From Actinomyces vulturis (GTDB taxonomy: Bacteria > Actinomycetota > Actinomycetes > Actinomycetales > Actinomycetaceae): a DNA stretch of 64,000 nt. The position numbers and the translations under genes are program-made. Positions within the stretch are counted from its first letter, which is position 1, and each line of letters begins with the position of its first letter. The notes under the pieces are model-generated. The model was not told the DNA's origin, ran no database searches, and saw nothing but the letters and a program-made list of their open reading frames with translations. Positions 35,430 to 43,823 of this stretch are shown here, piece by piece. The DNA lies in contig NZ_KV700385.1 in the NCBI RefSeq assembly GCF_001687305.1, positions 124,001 through 188,000 on the forward strand. The letters are read 5' to 3'.

Positions 35430-36493
35430 TTCTGCTTCAGAACGTCTACTACATGCTGTCGTATGCGTTTTCTGTGCTTCGGGAAGATGGATACAAGAGC
35501 ATTGCGACTGAAGAGTTCGAGCATATTGACGAGTTGTACGCGGCAATTCTCGAACGCGGAATCACGTCTCAAATCAAGCAGGGGCTTGGGCGTGATTATG
35601 TGGAACATCATGAGAAGTTGTCTTCCCTGCGGGGGAAAATTGATATCAGTGATTCGCTGAAGTCTCAGAGTTTGCTGCGCCATCGTCTGGTGTGTTCTTT
35701 CGATGAGTTTTCGGTGGATACACCGATGAACCGCATCGTGAAGTCGACAGTGGAGTTACTGCTTCGCTCTGGGATTTCGAAGAAGCGTAAAAAGACTCTT
35801 CGAAAATTGCTGATGTATTTCAGTGAGGTGCAGACGGTTGATTTACGCCGGGTGAATTGGCGCGTGCGCTATGACAGAAACAATCAGACCTATCGCATGC
35901 TGATTGCGATCTGTTACATGGCCAGCAAGCGTTTACTTCAGAGCCGCCGTGAGGGCAGTTTCCGGGCCATGGATTTCTTCCAGACCGATGAGGATATGCC
36001 ACGCCTGTATGAGAAGTTCATTCTTGAGTATTTCCGCCAGGAGCACCCTGAGCTCAAGGCCCATGCGCCCATGGTGGAGTGGACTCTTGATGATGGTTTC
36101 TCTGACATGTTGCCCACGATGAGAACTGACATCACTCTTGAAGCGGAAGATACGGTGCTCATCATTGATGCGAAGTACTACACGAATAACACCCAGCAGC
36201 GTTTTGATTCGCACACGATCCACTCGGGAAATCTGTATCAAGTCTTTACGTATGTGAAGAACAAGCAGGTCAAGGTGGGGTCGGAAACGAAAGTGTCAGG
36301 CATGCTGCTGTATGCGAAGACTGATTCAGATATTCAGCCCGACGCCACGTACTCCATGAGCGGCAACAGCATTGCTGTGCGCACGCTGGATCTTAATCAG
36401 CCGTTCCCAGAGATTCGCGCTCAACTTGATGGGATCGCAGACCTCTATTTCCCTATGTCCAGCGCGCTTCCCCCGCTACCAATGAGTCAATGA
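35426..36493 (+). CDS. mcrC: McrC-like nuclease subunit
   Basis: 355 residues, McrBC 5-methylcytosine restriction component. The N-terminal McrB-contact region (ILLQNVYYMLSYAF) is typical. The PD-(D/E)xK nuclease core is visible as MRTD235 followed by IIDAK250 and YY. Coupled to mcrB by an ATGA-type overlap. The next gene (DUF1643) begins 7 bp after its stop, so three genes form the unit. Confidence 0.92.
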   Translation: MILLQNVYYMLSYAFSVLREDGYKSIATEEFEHIDELYAAILERGITSQIKQGLGRDYVEHHEKLSSLRGKIDISDSLKSQSLLRHRLVCSFDEFSVDTPMNRIVKSTVELLLRSGISKKRKKTLRKLLMYFSEVQTVDLRRVNWRVRYDRNNQTYRMLIAICYMASKRLLQSRREGSFRAMDFFQTDEDMPRLYEKFILEYFRQEHPELKAHAPMVEWTLDDGFSDMLPTMRTDITLEAEDTVLIIDAKYYTNNTQQRFDSHTIHSGNLYQVFTYVKNKQVKVGSETKVSGMLLYAKTDSDIQPDATYSMSGNSIAVRTLDLNQPFPEIRAQLDGIADLYFPMSSALPPLPMSQ

Positions 36494-36500
36494 GCAACCC

Positions 36501-37196
36501 ATGAGCACCGAACACAGTTTTGATTTTTCGTACGCATTCAACACTCCTCAACGCTTGGAATTCCAAGGCCACTCGGTGGTGAGTTTCAACGGCGATAACC
36601 CGAGTCGTACGGAACTGACGTACACGCTCCACTCCCCCGCCATTCCCTGCAGGGACATCATTTTCATCGGATTCAATCCGGGAACAGCAGGTGTGCCTTT
36701 CATAGGAAAGACTCCTGATGCTCAGGGGACTACGAAACTCTCCGACCCAACGGTCAGGCGAGTGCTGTCCATGCTGGGTAGCGACCTAGGAGATTTCCGG
36801 ACTGACACGCCTCGGCATCCTCGAGTGACGTTCTGTAATCTCTTCGCTTTTGCCAAGCCCTCGTTGAATCGTGGTCACAGCGACGTTTTGGATCCTGTGC
36901 CGGCGAGAATCGGGTTAGAGAAACGACTCAACGAATTCCCTAACGCTCTCATCATCTGCGGCTGGGGGATGAAAACGTCCTGGGCGAGTAAAGGCTTTGG
37001 CGATGCCATGGCGCAGCAGATTGACGCAATCACTCCTCTGCTCTCGGAACGCCCATGTTATCGCGCTCGTCCAGTTAACCCAGTTATCACCGACGCACCT
37101 CACGATGCCCGCTCCTGGAGCCCACTGGCACGCTTGTCAGAAAACCAACGCACTTTCGCTCATCTAGAACGCTACCGTCCGAAATCTACGGATTGA
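36501..37196 (+). CDS. DUF1643-family protein linked to McrBC
   Basis: 231 residues. DUF1643 features are clear: IFIGFNPGTAG (a GxNP-like loop), LSDPTVRRVLSML, VTFCNLFAFAKPS and, later, ALIICGWG. No enzymatic function is established for the family; the GFNPG loop recalls uracil-DNA-glycosylase-like folds, which is only a resemblance. It lies 7 bp after mcrC, so a role as an accessory factor in the type IV system, or as an independent defence gene, is plausible. Confidence 0.82.
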   Translation: MSTEHSFDFSYAFNTPQRLEFQGHSVVSFNGDNPSRTELTYTLHSPAIPCRDIIFIGFNPGTAGVPFIGKTPDAQGTTKLSDPTVRRVLSMLGSDLGDFRTDTPRHPRVTFCNLFAFAKPSLNRGHSDVLDPVPARIGLEKRLNEFPNALIICGWGMKTSWASKGFGDAMAQQIDAITPLLSERPCYRARPVNPVITDAPHDARSWSPLARLSENQRTFAHLERYRPKSTD

Positions 37197-37473
37197 TGAG
37201 CCCCTGTATTCCACACGCATGCGCGTATCTGGCCCTCTGATTCGCCACTACGCGCCTCGGGATCCGTATCCTCATTCCCTGGTTAAGAACGAAGGTGTTC
37301 CGGAGAAAATAAAAACTTGGGAAAAATCCTTCTTTTCTCTGATGACGTTCTGAAATTAGTTCTCGAAAACTTCCCTGAAGTATCACCTCGATCTCTGGAA
37401 ATCAGGGCATAATTCTCCTGACAGACACGTGACCTACCCTAAATGTCAGAGGCCTTTCGAGATGGAGTCCCCA

Positions 37474-38568
37474 GTGACTGACGAGTCGAATGAAGTTGAA
37501 ACCATGACTGATGATGTCGAGATTCTCGAGGATGTCTCTGATTTTGTTGATGAAAAAACTCTCAACGAAATGACCGCTGAACAGGATGCGGAGGCGGTTC
37601 AGTTCGCGGAAGACTTCTTAAAAGTAGTTATTCGTCTACGCGGAGTAAGGATCGAACGTGAAAAATTCCTCCGTCAGGAACTGCGCAAATATGCGCTCTC
37701 AGATCTGCAGATTGACCAAGCAATTAATGAAACTCCAGTCGAAGCGGGTATTTCTCCCAAGATTCTTGACGAAATTGCTGGACGGTCAATCGGTTTTGAG
37801 ACTAAAAAGTCCGCATCAATGTCTTTCGCGGCAGGTATCCCTGGCGGTATTGGTTTAGCCGCAACGATTCCCGGTGATATCACTCAGTACTACGTCCACG
37901 CTTTCCGAATCATGCAGAAACTTGCGTACTTGTACGGCTGGAAAGCGTTCCTGTCAGACCTCGAAGATATTGACGATGAAACATTAGGCCTTCTCGCTTC
38001 ATTCTTAGGCATCATGCTCGGAGTTGCCGGAGCGGCAAACTCGGTAAGTGCGTTCGCTACAACTGTTGCTCGTCCAGCCCTTCAAAAACAGATCTCCAAA
38101 CAAGCCTTAACAAAAACTGTTTGGTATAACCCAGTCAAGCAAACATTGAAATTCGTCGGCGTAAAGGTGACAAAAGACAGCCTCGCCAAAGGTGTGACAA
38201 AGGCAGTTCCTGTTCTCGGCGGTGTAGTTTCGGGTGGCCTGACTTTGGTCTCCCTTAACAAACAATCACATCGCCTGCAGCGCCATCTTCGTAGGAATCC
38301 CCCGCCTACTCCGGGTGCCGACCGTTACTTAAAAATGCTTGCTGAACTCGATGCACAGCATGCTGCTGAGGCAAAAGAGCCTGGCAAAGCCAAGCAGGTC
38401 GTGGCTCAAACCTTTGAGGCTGGTAATGCTGCCCTTAACGGCGCAACAAAGATGGTTTTGACGGCAGGTTCAGGCATTGGTTCAGCCAAGCATCGGCTGC
38501 TGAAGAAACTGACCCGTGCAGACGAATCCGTTGATGAGACAAACACTGAAGAGGGAATTAACGAGTAA
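37474..38568 (+). CDS. EcsC-like protein
   Basis: 364 residues from GTG 37474 (GGAG seven bases upstream); the frame opens at GTG 37429, which has no ribosome site. An acidic N-terminal 60 residues is followed by helices and an EcsC-like core: FAAGIPGGIGLAATIPGDITQYYVHAFRIMQKLAYLYGW, two Gly/Ala-rich hydrophobic segments (LLASFLGIMLGVAGAANSV and VPVLGGVVSGGLTLVS) and a basic C-terminal part. The hydrophobic parts suggest membrane association. EcsC proteins have no settled activity. It stands between McrBC and the type III system with its own gaps on both sides and could be a defence effector or unrelated cargo. Confidence 0.7.
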   Translation: MTDESNEVETMTDDVEILEDVSDFVDEKTLNEMTAEQDAEAVQFAEDFLKVVIRLRGVRIEREKFLRQELRKYALSDLQIDQAINETPVEAGISPKILDEIAGRSIGFETKKSASMSFAAGIPGGIGLAATIPGDITQYYVHAFRIMQKLAYLYGWKAFLSDLEDIDDETLGLLASFLGIMLGVAGAANSVSAFATTVARPALQKQISKQALTKTVWYNPVKQTLKFVGVKVTKDSLAKGVTKAVPVLGGVVSGGLTLVSLNKQSHRLQRHLRRNPPPTPGADRYLKMLAELDAQHAAEAKEPGKAKQVVAQTFEAGNAALNGATKMVLTAGSGIGSAKHRLLKKLTRADESVDETNTEEGINE

Positions 38569-38903
38569 ACCGGGTATAGATTTTCTGTGCTTTAAGTTGT
38601 AGGAAGTACCGCCCACTGCTCGTATCGGGGAGTGATGAAACCTGCAATGACCTACGCCTTATTTACGGCGACGCCTTCATCGCATCTATGAGGTATGACG
38701 GAGATCGAAAGCAGTCGCTAAAAAACTCTACCTGTCATTCATAATGACTGTTCTCAAAGTGCACAGTTTCCAAAGCAAAATATCCAGAGAAACAGTACCG
38801 AACTGGGCCAAAAACTAAAGTATTCGTATAACGTTGGGGCCGAGGGCAGCAGCCATAATGGCCCTTGCAAAGCAAACGCATTCAATGATGAAAGAGCCTG
38901 CCA
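38569..38903. other. 335-bp gap before the type III operon
   Basis: AT-richer than its neighbours, no supported ORF. The likely promoter of the four-gene operon sits at its right end (TATAAC at 38827-38832). No strong terminator hairpin was seen for the EcsC-like gene. Confidence 0.5.
38827..38832 (+). promoter_or_regulatory. Possible -10 element of the mod operon
   Basis: TATAAC preceded by TCG (partly extended -10), 71 bp before the mod ATG. No good -35 hexamer 17 bp upstream, so the assignment is tentative. Confidence 0.3.
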
Positions 38904-40838
38904 ATGTCTGAGAAAATTAACGAAGTTCCAGCAACCACACCAAACTTCACCACCGAGGCCGCCGCCAAACTCGCCCAACTCTTCCCCGAGATCGTCGCTG
39001 ACGGCAAAATCAACCTCAATACGTTACGTGCCCTCATCGACGAGGACGCTGAGGATCCCCGCGAACGCTTCGGACTGACGTGGCCGGGCAAGACCCAAGC
39101 GATCCGCGCCGCTCAGACACCCACCACCGCTACTTTATTGCCAGACAAAGAAAACTCGGTTAACTGGGATACCACCCAAAACATCTTCATTGAAGGTGAC
39201 AACCTCGAAGTGCTCAAAGTTCTACAAAAGCACTACTACAGCAAGATCAAAATGATCTACATCGACCCGCCATACAACACCGGAAACGACTTCGTCTACC
39301 AAGACAACTACATCGACGGTATCGGCTCCTACCTCGAGATGAGCGGGCAGTCCGATGATGAAGGAAAGCTCTCCACCAACTCGGAGTCAGCCGGACGATT
39401 CCACTCCAACTGGCTCAACATGATGTACCCGCGACTCAAACTTGCTAGGAATCTACTCACAAATGACGGAGCAATCTTTATTTCTGTTGACGATCATGAA
39501 CAATCTAACCTAAAGGACTTGTGTGATCAGATTTTCGGTGAGAGCAATTTTATTGCTTCAATTTGTGTAGTCAACAACCTGAAAGGTAGGTCCGACGAAC
39601 AATACGTGGCCACATCTCACGAATATCTTTTGATATACGGTAAATCGGAGTTTGTGACAAATGGCGTTCCCGCCCCCGATGAATACGAAAAAGATTATAA
39701 GCATGAAGATGAGGCTGGAAGGTATCGACTGCTCGGCTTACGTAAACGCGGTAGCAATTCACGCCGTGAAGATCGACCGAATATGTTTTATCCAATCTTC
39801 TTCAATAAGACGAACGGACACATTGGACTAGAGCGATCGTCTGACGAAGACTATGAAATTTATCCACATTTATCAGATGGGTCTGACGGTTGCTGGCGCT
39901 GGGGGCGTGAGACTTTTACAAATAGATTGCCTGAAATTGCGGTTCAACTCGTTTCTGGGCGAAATGAATTTGACGTATTTCAAAAAGACTATTTGCCAGA
40001 TGATGGGAAACGTCGAGTAAAACCAAAGTCAGTTTGGCTTGGCCCGGAATTCTCTGCAGAGCGAGGAACTCTCCAAATAAAAGCTCTCTTTGGATCCCGG
40101 GTGTTCGACACGCCTAAATCGACCAATTTAGTAGAATATTGCCTTCATCAAGCAGCCTCTGAGCCTGACTCAACTGTCCTTGATTTTTTCGCTGGTTCGG
40201 GAACTACTGCTCATGCTGTGATGGCGTTGAATGCTGAGGATGGTGGGAGTCGCAAGTGTATTTCGGTTCAGTTGCCGGAGCCTACGCCTGAGAGGTCTGT
40301 GGCGCGCGAGCAGGGGCATGAGACAATTGCGGATATTTCGCGAGAGCGTATTCGGCGCGCGGGAGCAAAGATTTTGGCTGATGAGGCTGAAAAGCTGGAT
40401 GGTCGTGCAGATGCTCTAGATGTGGGATTCCGCGCTTACAAACTGGTGGACACTAATTTCTCAAAATGGAAGGCCACCTCTGCTTTACCTGAAGAAGAAC
40501 TGACTGGTTTGCTGGCGGGGATGGCTGAGTCTGCTGACGATAACGCACGCCCAGAAGCACTGCTAACTGAGGTCCTACTCAAGCTGGGATTGTCCCTAAC
40601 CGAACAGATTGAGACCAAGACTGTTGCTGGGCTCGAGGTGTTTAGTGTGGCAAGCGGGTTGGTGCTTACGTATTTGAATGAGCATGTGACGCCCACATTG
40701 GATCAGTTACGTGCGTTGGTGGCGTTGGAGCCGGCCCGTTTGGTGATTTTGGAGGATGCTTTCAAGGGTGGCGATGAGTTGAAAACGAATCTGGTGCAGG
40801 AGTGCCGGACTCACAACGTTGATTTGTGGACGGCGTGA
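38904..40838 (+). CDS. mod: Type III restriction-modification DNA methyltransferase (Mod)
   Basis: 644 residues, beta-class amino-methyltransferase: catalytic DPPYNTG at 121-127 comes before the AdoMet motif FAGSGTT at 429-435, as in type III Mod proteins, which make N6-methyladenine. The target-recognition domain lies between (about residues 183-410); this middle part is visibly AT-richer (hand counts of 38-45% GC in sampled 60-base lines) than the ends (about 60-65%), as if exchanged by recombination. The C-terminal region would contact Res. The ribosome site is weak (GAGCC). It is first in the mod-res-SNF2-DUF4145 operon, 21 bp before res. Confidence 0.93.
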   Translation: MSEKINEVPATTPNFTTEAAAKLAQLFPEIVADGKINLNTLRALIDEDAEDPRERFGLTWPGKTQAIRAAQTPTTATLLPDKENSVNWDTTQNIFIEGDNLEVLKVLQKHYYSKIKMIYIDPPYNTGNDFVYQDNYIDGIGSYLEMSGQSDDEGKLSTNSESAGRFHSNWLNMMYPRLKLARNLLTNDGAIFISVDDHEQSNLKDLCDQIFGESNFIASICVVNNLKGRSDEQYVATSHEYLLIYGKSEFVTNGVPAPDEYEKDYKHEDEAGRYRLLGLRKRGSNSRREDRPNMFYPIFFNKTNGHIGLERSSDEDYEIYPHLSDGSDGCWRWGRETFTNRLPEIAVQLVSGRNEFDVFQKDYLPDDGKRRVKPKSVWLGPEFSAERGTLQIKALFGSRVFDTPKSTNLVEYCLHQAASEPDSTVLDFFAGSGTTAHAVMALNAEDGGSRKCISVQLPEPTPERSVAREQGHETIADISRERIRRAGAKILADEAEKLDGRADALDVGFRAYKLVDTNFSKWKATSALPEEELTGLLAGMAESADDNARPEALLTEVLLKLGLSLTEQIETKTVAGLEVFSVASGLVLTYLNEHVTPTLDQLRALVALEPARLVILEDAFKGGDELKTNLVQECRTHNVDLWTA

Positions 40839-40859
40839 GTCTGGGAGGGAAACAAGGTT

Positions 40860-43823
40860 ATGCGTTTTCAGTTTGACCCACGCCAGCCCTATCAGGCCAG
40901 TGCCATCAATGCTGTTACCTCACTGTTTGACGGCCAGCCTTTAGATGCGGATCAATTGGTGACTGGTTTGCGGTACCTGCCTGCCCAACAACAGCTTGAT
41001 TTTGAAGTGAGCGAACTTCAAAGCGCATTGGATATTTCCGATGAAGTCGGAGCTTACGGTAACAACTTGCTGTTGGATGAGGACACGATTCTCGCGAATT
41101 TGCAGCGGGTCCAGGATGCGAACGGTTTGGAGATCAGTAGTGGTCTGGTTGATGGTTTGCAGTTCGATATTGAGATGGAAACCGGTACCGGAAAAACCTA
41201 CGTGTATCTACGTACGGCGTTTGAGTTGGCCAAGAAGTATCAGTTTACGAAGTTCATCATTTTGGTGCCTTCGGTGGCTATTCGTGAGGGTGTGAAAACC
41301 AGTATTGAACTAATGCGGGAGCACTTCCGTCACCTTTACCCAGGTGAAAACATGAACTACACGGTTTACTCAGGTGACCGGGCAGAAGACGTGCGTGATT
41401 TCGCGACCGCCACTAGTCTGCAGTTTTTGGTGATGACGATTGACTCCCTGCGTGGGGATAAGAACACGCGCATCATCCACCAGAGCCGGGACAAGCTCTC
41501 CGGGCTGCGCCCACTAGATTTCTTAAAGGCAACCCATCCGATTGTGATTATGGATGAACCGCAGAGCATGGAGTCCATGCTTGCCCAATCAGCTGTAGCT
41601 GATTTGAACCCCATGTGCACACTGCGCTACTCGGCAACCCACCGCACCACACGCAATGTGGTGTACCGGTTGGATCCTTTGGATGCTCACCGCCTGGAGT
41701 TGGTGAAGAAGATTGTGGTGGCTGACGCTCAGGAACTCGGTGGATCAGCTAAACCGTATGTGCGCTTACTTGAGGTGCGGCGTGATCCGTTCAAAGCCAA
41801 ACTCGAACTGGTGTGCAAGAAAAAAGACGGCAGTTACGTCAAAAAAGCCGTGCTGGGAACGCAAGGTTCGGACTTAGAGCGACTCTCAGGTGGTAACCCA
41901 GCCTATGAGGCGAATTGGCGAATCAGCGAGATTAGTGTCCAGCCCGAACAGATCGAGCTAACCAATCATGGAATTCTGCAAGTCGGTGAGGCTATCGGTA
42001 GCGATCAAGACTCAGTCTTCCGAGAAATGATCCGTGAGACCATCCGCGAACACATCCGCAAAGAAGCACAAGTCAACGCCCAAGGGATTAAGGTGCTCTC
42101 CTTGTTCTTCATTGACAAGGTCGCCTCATATTTGGGTGATGGAGTGAATAACTTAGACGCCAACGGCCAGTTCGCTAGCTGGTTCGACGAGATCTACCGC
42201 GAAGAGCGAGCCAAACGCTCTGATTCTCACCGTTTCCTTCCCGTAGACCCCCTCCAGGTGCGCTCAGGTTATTTTGCGCAAATGAAAAAGGGAAAGGCCA
42301 AGTCCGCGACCGTCACCTTCAAAGATTCCAGCGGTAAAACCAAGGCTGATGATGATGCCTACGAGTTGATTATGCGCGATAAGGCCAGGTTATTGGATTT
42401 GGACGAACCTGTGCGTTTCATTTTCTCTCACTCAGCACTGCGTGAGGGGTGGGATAACCCGAACGTGTTCCAGATCTGCACGCTACGTGACATGGCCAGT
42501 GAGACTGAGCGGCGTCAGACCATCGGGCGTGGCCTGCGCTTGCCGGTCAACCAGGCCGGTGAGCGGGTAAAGGATGCTGGAGTTGCCCAGTTGACGGTGG
42601 TAGCTAATGAGCCCTATAGGGCGTTCGCTTCTGCTTTACAAGATGAATACCGCAAGGCAGGCGTGGAAATCGGGTATGTGCGTAAAACAGAGTTTGCTGG
42701 TCTACCAGTGGTGGTCGATGGTAAGGAAACCTGTCTGGGCACTCGACGCTCTCATGAGATTTGGCAGTTGCTGCACGAGCGCGGTTTCCTCAACAATGCC
42801 GGTGAGGTCATGGGCACCTGGGTTCCCAACCAGCTCGGCTTCACTTTGAACCTTCCCGAGGAATATGCGGGGTATGAGGAAGAAGTCATCAAGATTGTTG
42901 ATAGTTGCAAGGTAGAAGCAGTTATCAAACCCAAGCGTAAGCGTGTGAACCGTAAGCTCAACAAGCAGGTTTATGCCGCACCTGAGTTTGAAGAGTTTTG
43001 GGAGAAGATCACGGCCCGCACTACCTACCGGGTTAGCCTGGATCGCCACCAGTTGGTGGAAAAGTGCATCGAGCGAATTAAACAGGCTCCCTCGATTCAG
43101 CCGATCCGTATTCAGGTAACCCGTACCGGCCTGGAGATTACTCGTGGTGGGCCCAAAGGCTCCGAACTTGGCAGCCGAGCAGCCAAACTCAGTGGTGCTT
43201 ACCCATTGCCAGATATTGTTGCTCAGCTTCAGGAATCAACATCGCTAACTCGTAAGACCATTATCGACATTTTGTTGGGTTCTGAACGGATTGGTGAATT
43301 CTTGGATAATCCCAATGATTTCATCAAGATGGTTACCACTTGTATCGAGGAAGAACTCTCCCAGGTCCTCATCGAGGGTATCCAGTATGAGCCTATTGGT
43401 GGCAGTATCTATGAGTTACGCGAGTTGCAAGCTGATGGACTTGAGGAGAAAGACCGGTTTAGGGATCAGCTCTATAAGGTGACGAACAAGGACAAAACTG
43501 ATTTCGATTACGTCGTGTTTGACTCTGCAATAGAAGAACGGTTCGCTGAGTATCTTGACAACCGTGAGGACATTAAGTTGTTCATGAAGTTGCCTGATAA
43601 GTTCCGTATCCCTACCCCGGTGGGTGATTACAACCCGGACTGGGCGATCATCAAAGTTGAAGATAGCCTTGAGCACTTGTATTTGATTCGGGAAACCAAA
43701 TCGTCTCAGGATCCGACCAAGCGTCGTCCTACGGAGAATGCGAAGATCAACGCCGCAATCAAGCACTTTAAGGCTATTGGTGTTGATTACAGGGTCAGTG
43801 CACCCGACCGGTGGGAAATCTGA
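40860..43823 (+). CDS. res: Type III restriction enzyme Res subunit (helicase-nuclease)
   Basis: 987 residues. SF2 helicase motifs: Walker A METGTGKTY near 105, motif II DEPQSME near 231 (DEPQ replaces DEAD/H, as in Res proteins), motif V SALREGWDNPNVFQ and motif VI ETERRQTIGRGLRLP. The C-terminal PD-(D/E)xK nuclease is present: NPDWAIIK near 925 followed by LIRETKSS. GGAGGGAAACAAGG precedes the ATG. The stop overlaps the SNF2 gene by 13 bp. Together with Mod it would cut DNA carrying unmodified asymmetric sites; all catalytic motifs appear intact. Confidence 0.94.
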   Translation: MRFQFDPRQPYQASAINAVTSLFDGQPLDADQLVTGLRYLPAQQQLDFEVSELQSALDISDEVGAYGNNLLLDEDTILANLQRVQDANGLEISSGLVDGLQFDIEMETGTGKTYVYLRTAFELAKKYQFTKFIILVPSVAIREGVKTSIELMREHFRHLYPGENMNYTVYSGDRAEDVRDFATATSLQFLVMTIDSLRGDKNTRIIHQSRDKLSGLRPLDFLKATHPIVIMDEPQSMESMLAQSAVADLNPMCTLRYSATHRTTRNVVYRLDPLDAHRLELVKKIVVADAQELGGSAKPYVRLLEVRRDPFKAKLELVCKKKDGSYVKKAVLGTQGSDLERLSGGNPAYEANWRISEISVQPEQIELTNHGILQVGEAIGSDQDSVFREMIRETIREHIRKEAQVNAQGIKVLSLFFIDKVASYLGDGVNNLDANGQFASWFDEIYREERAKRSDSHRFLPVDPLQVRSGYFAQMKKGKAKSATVTFKDSSGKTKADDDAYELIMRDKARLLDLDEPVRFIFSHSALREGWDNPNVFQICTLRDMASETERRQTIGRGLRLPVNQAGERVKDAGVAQLTVVANEPYRAFASALQDEYRKAGVEIGYVRKTEFAGLPVVVDGKETCLGTRRSHEIWQLLHERGFLNNAGEVMGTWVPNQLGFTLNLPEEYAGYEEEVIKIVDSCKVEAVIKPKRKRVNRKLNKQVYAAPEFEEFWEKITARTTYRVSLDRHQLVEKCIERIKQAPSIQPIRIQVTRTGLEITRGGPKGSELGSRAAKLSGAYPLPDIVAQLQESTSLTRKTIIDILLGSERIGEFLDNPNDFIKMVTTCIEEELSQVLIEGIQYEPIGGSIYELRELQADGLEEKDRFRDQLYKVTNKDKTDFDYVVFDSAIEERFAEYLDNREDIKLFMKLPDKFRIPTPVGDYNPDWAIIKVEDSLEHLYLIRETKSSQDPTKRRPTENAKINAAIKHFKAIGVDYRVSAPDRWEI

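Noticed and set aside
37219-37350. 43-codon ORF (MRVSGPLIRHYAP...) between the DUF1643 and EcsC-like genes
   Set aside because: No ribosome site and no recognisable feature; length expected by chance.
31644-38903. Insertion sequence or integrase at island borders
   Set aside because: No transposase, integrase or terminal inverted repeats were found; entry mechanism remains open.
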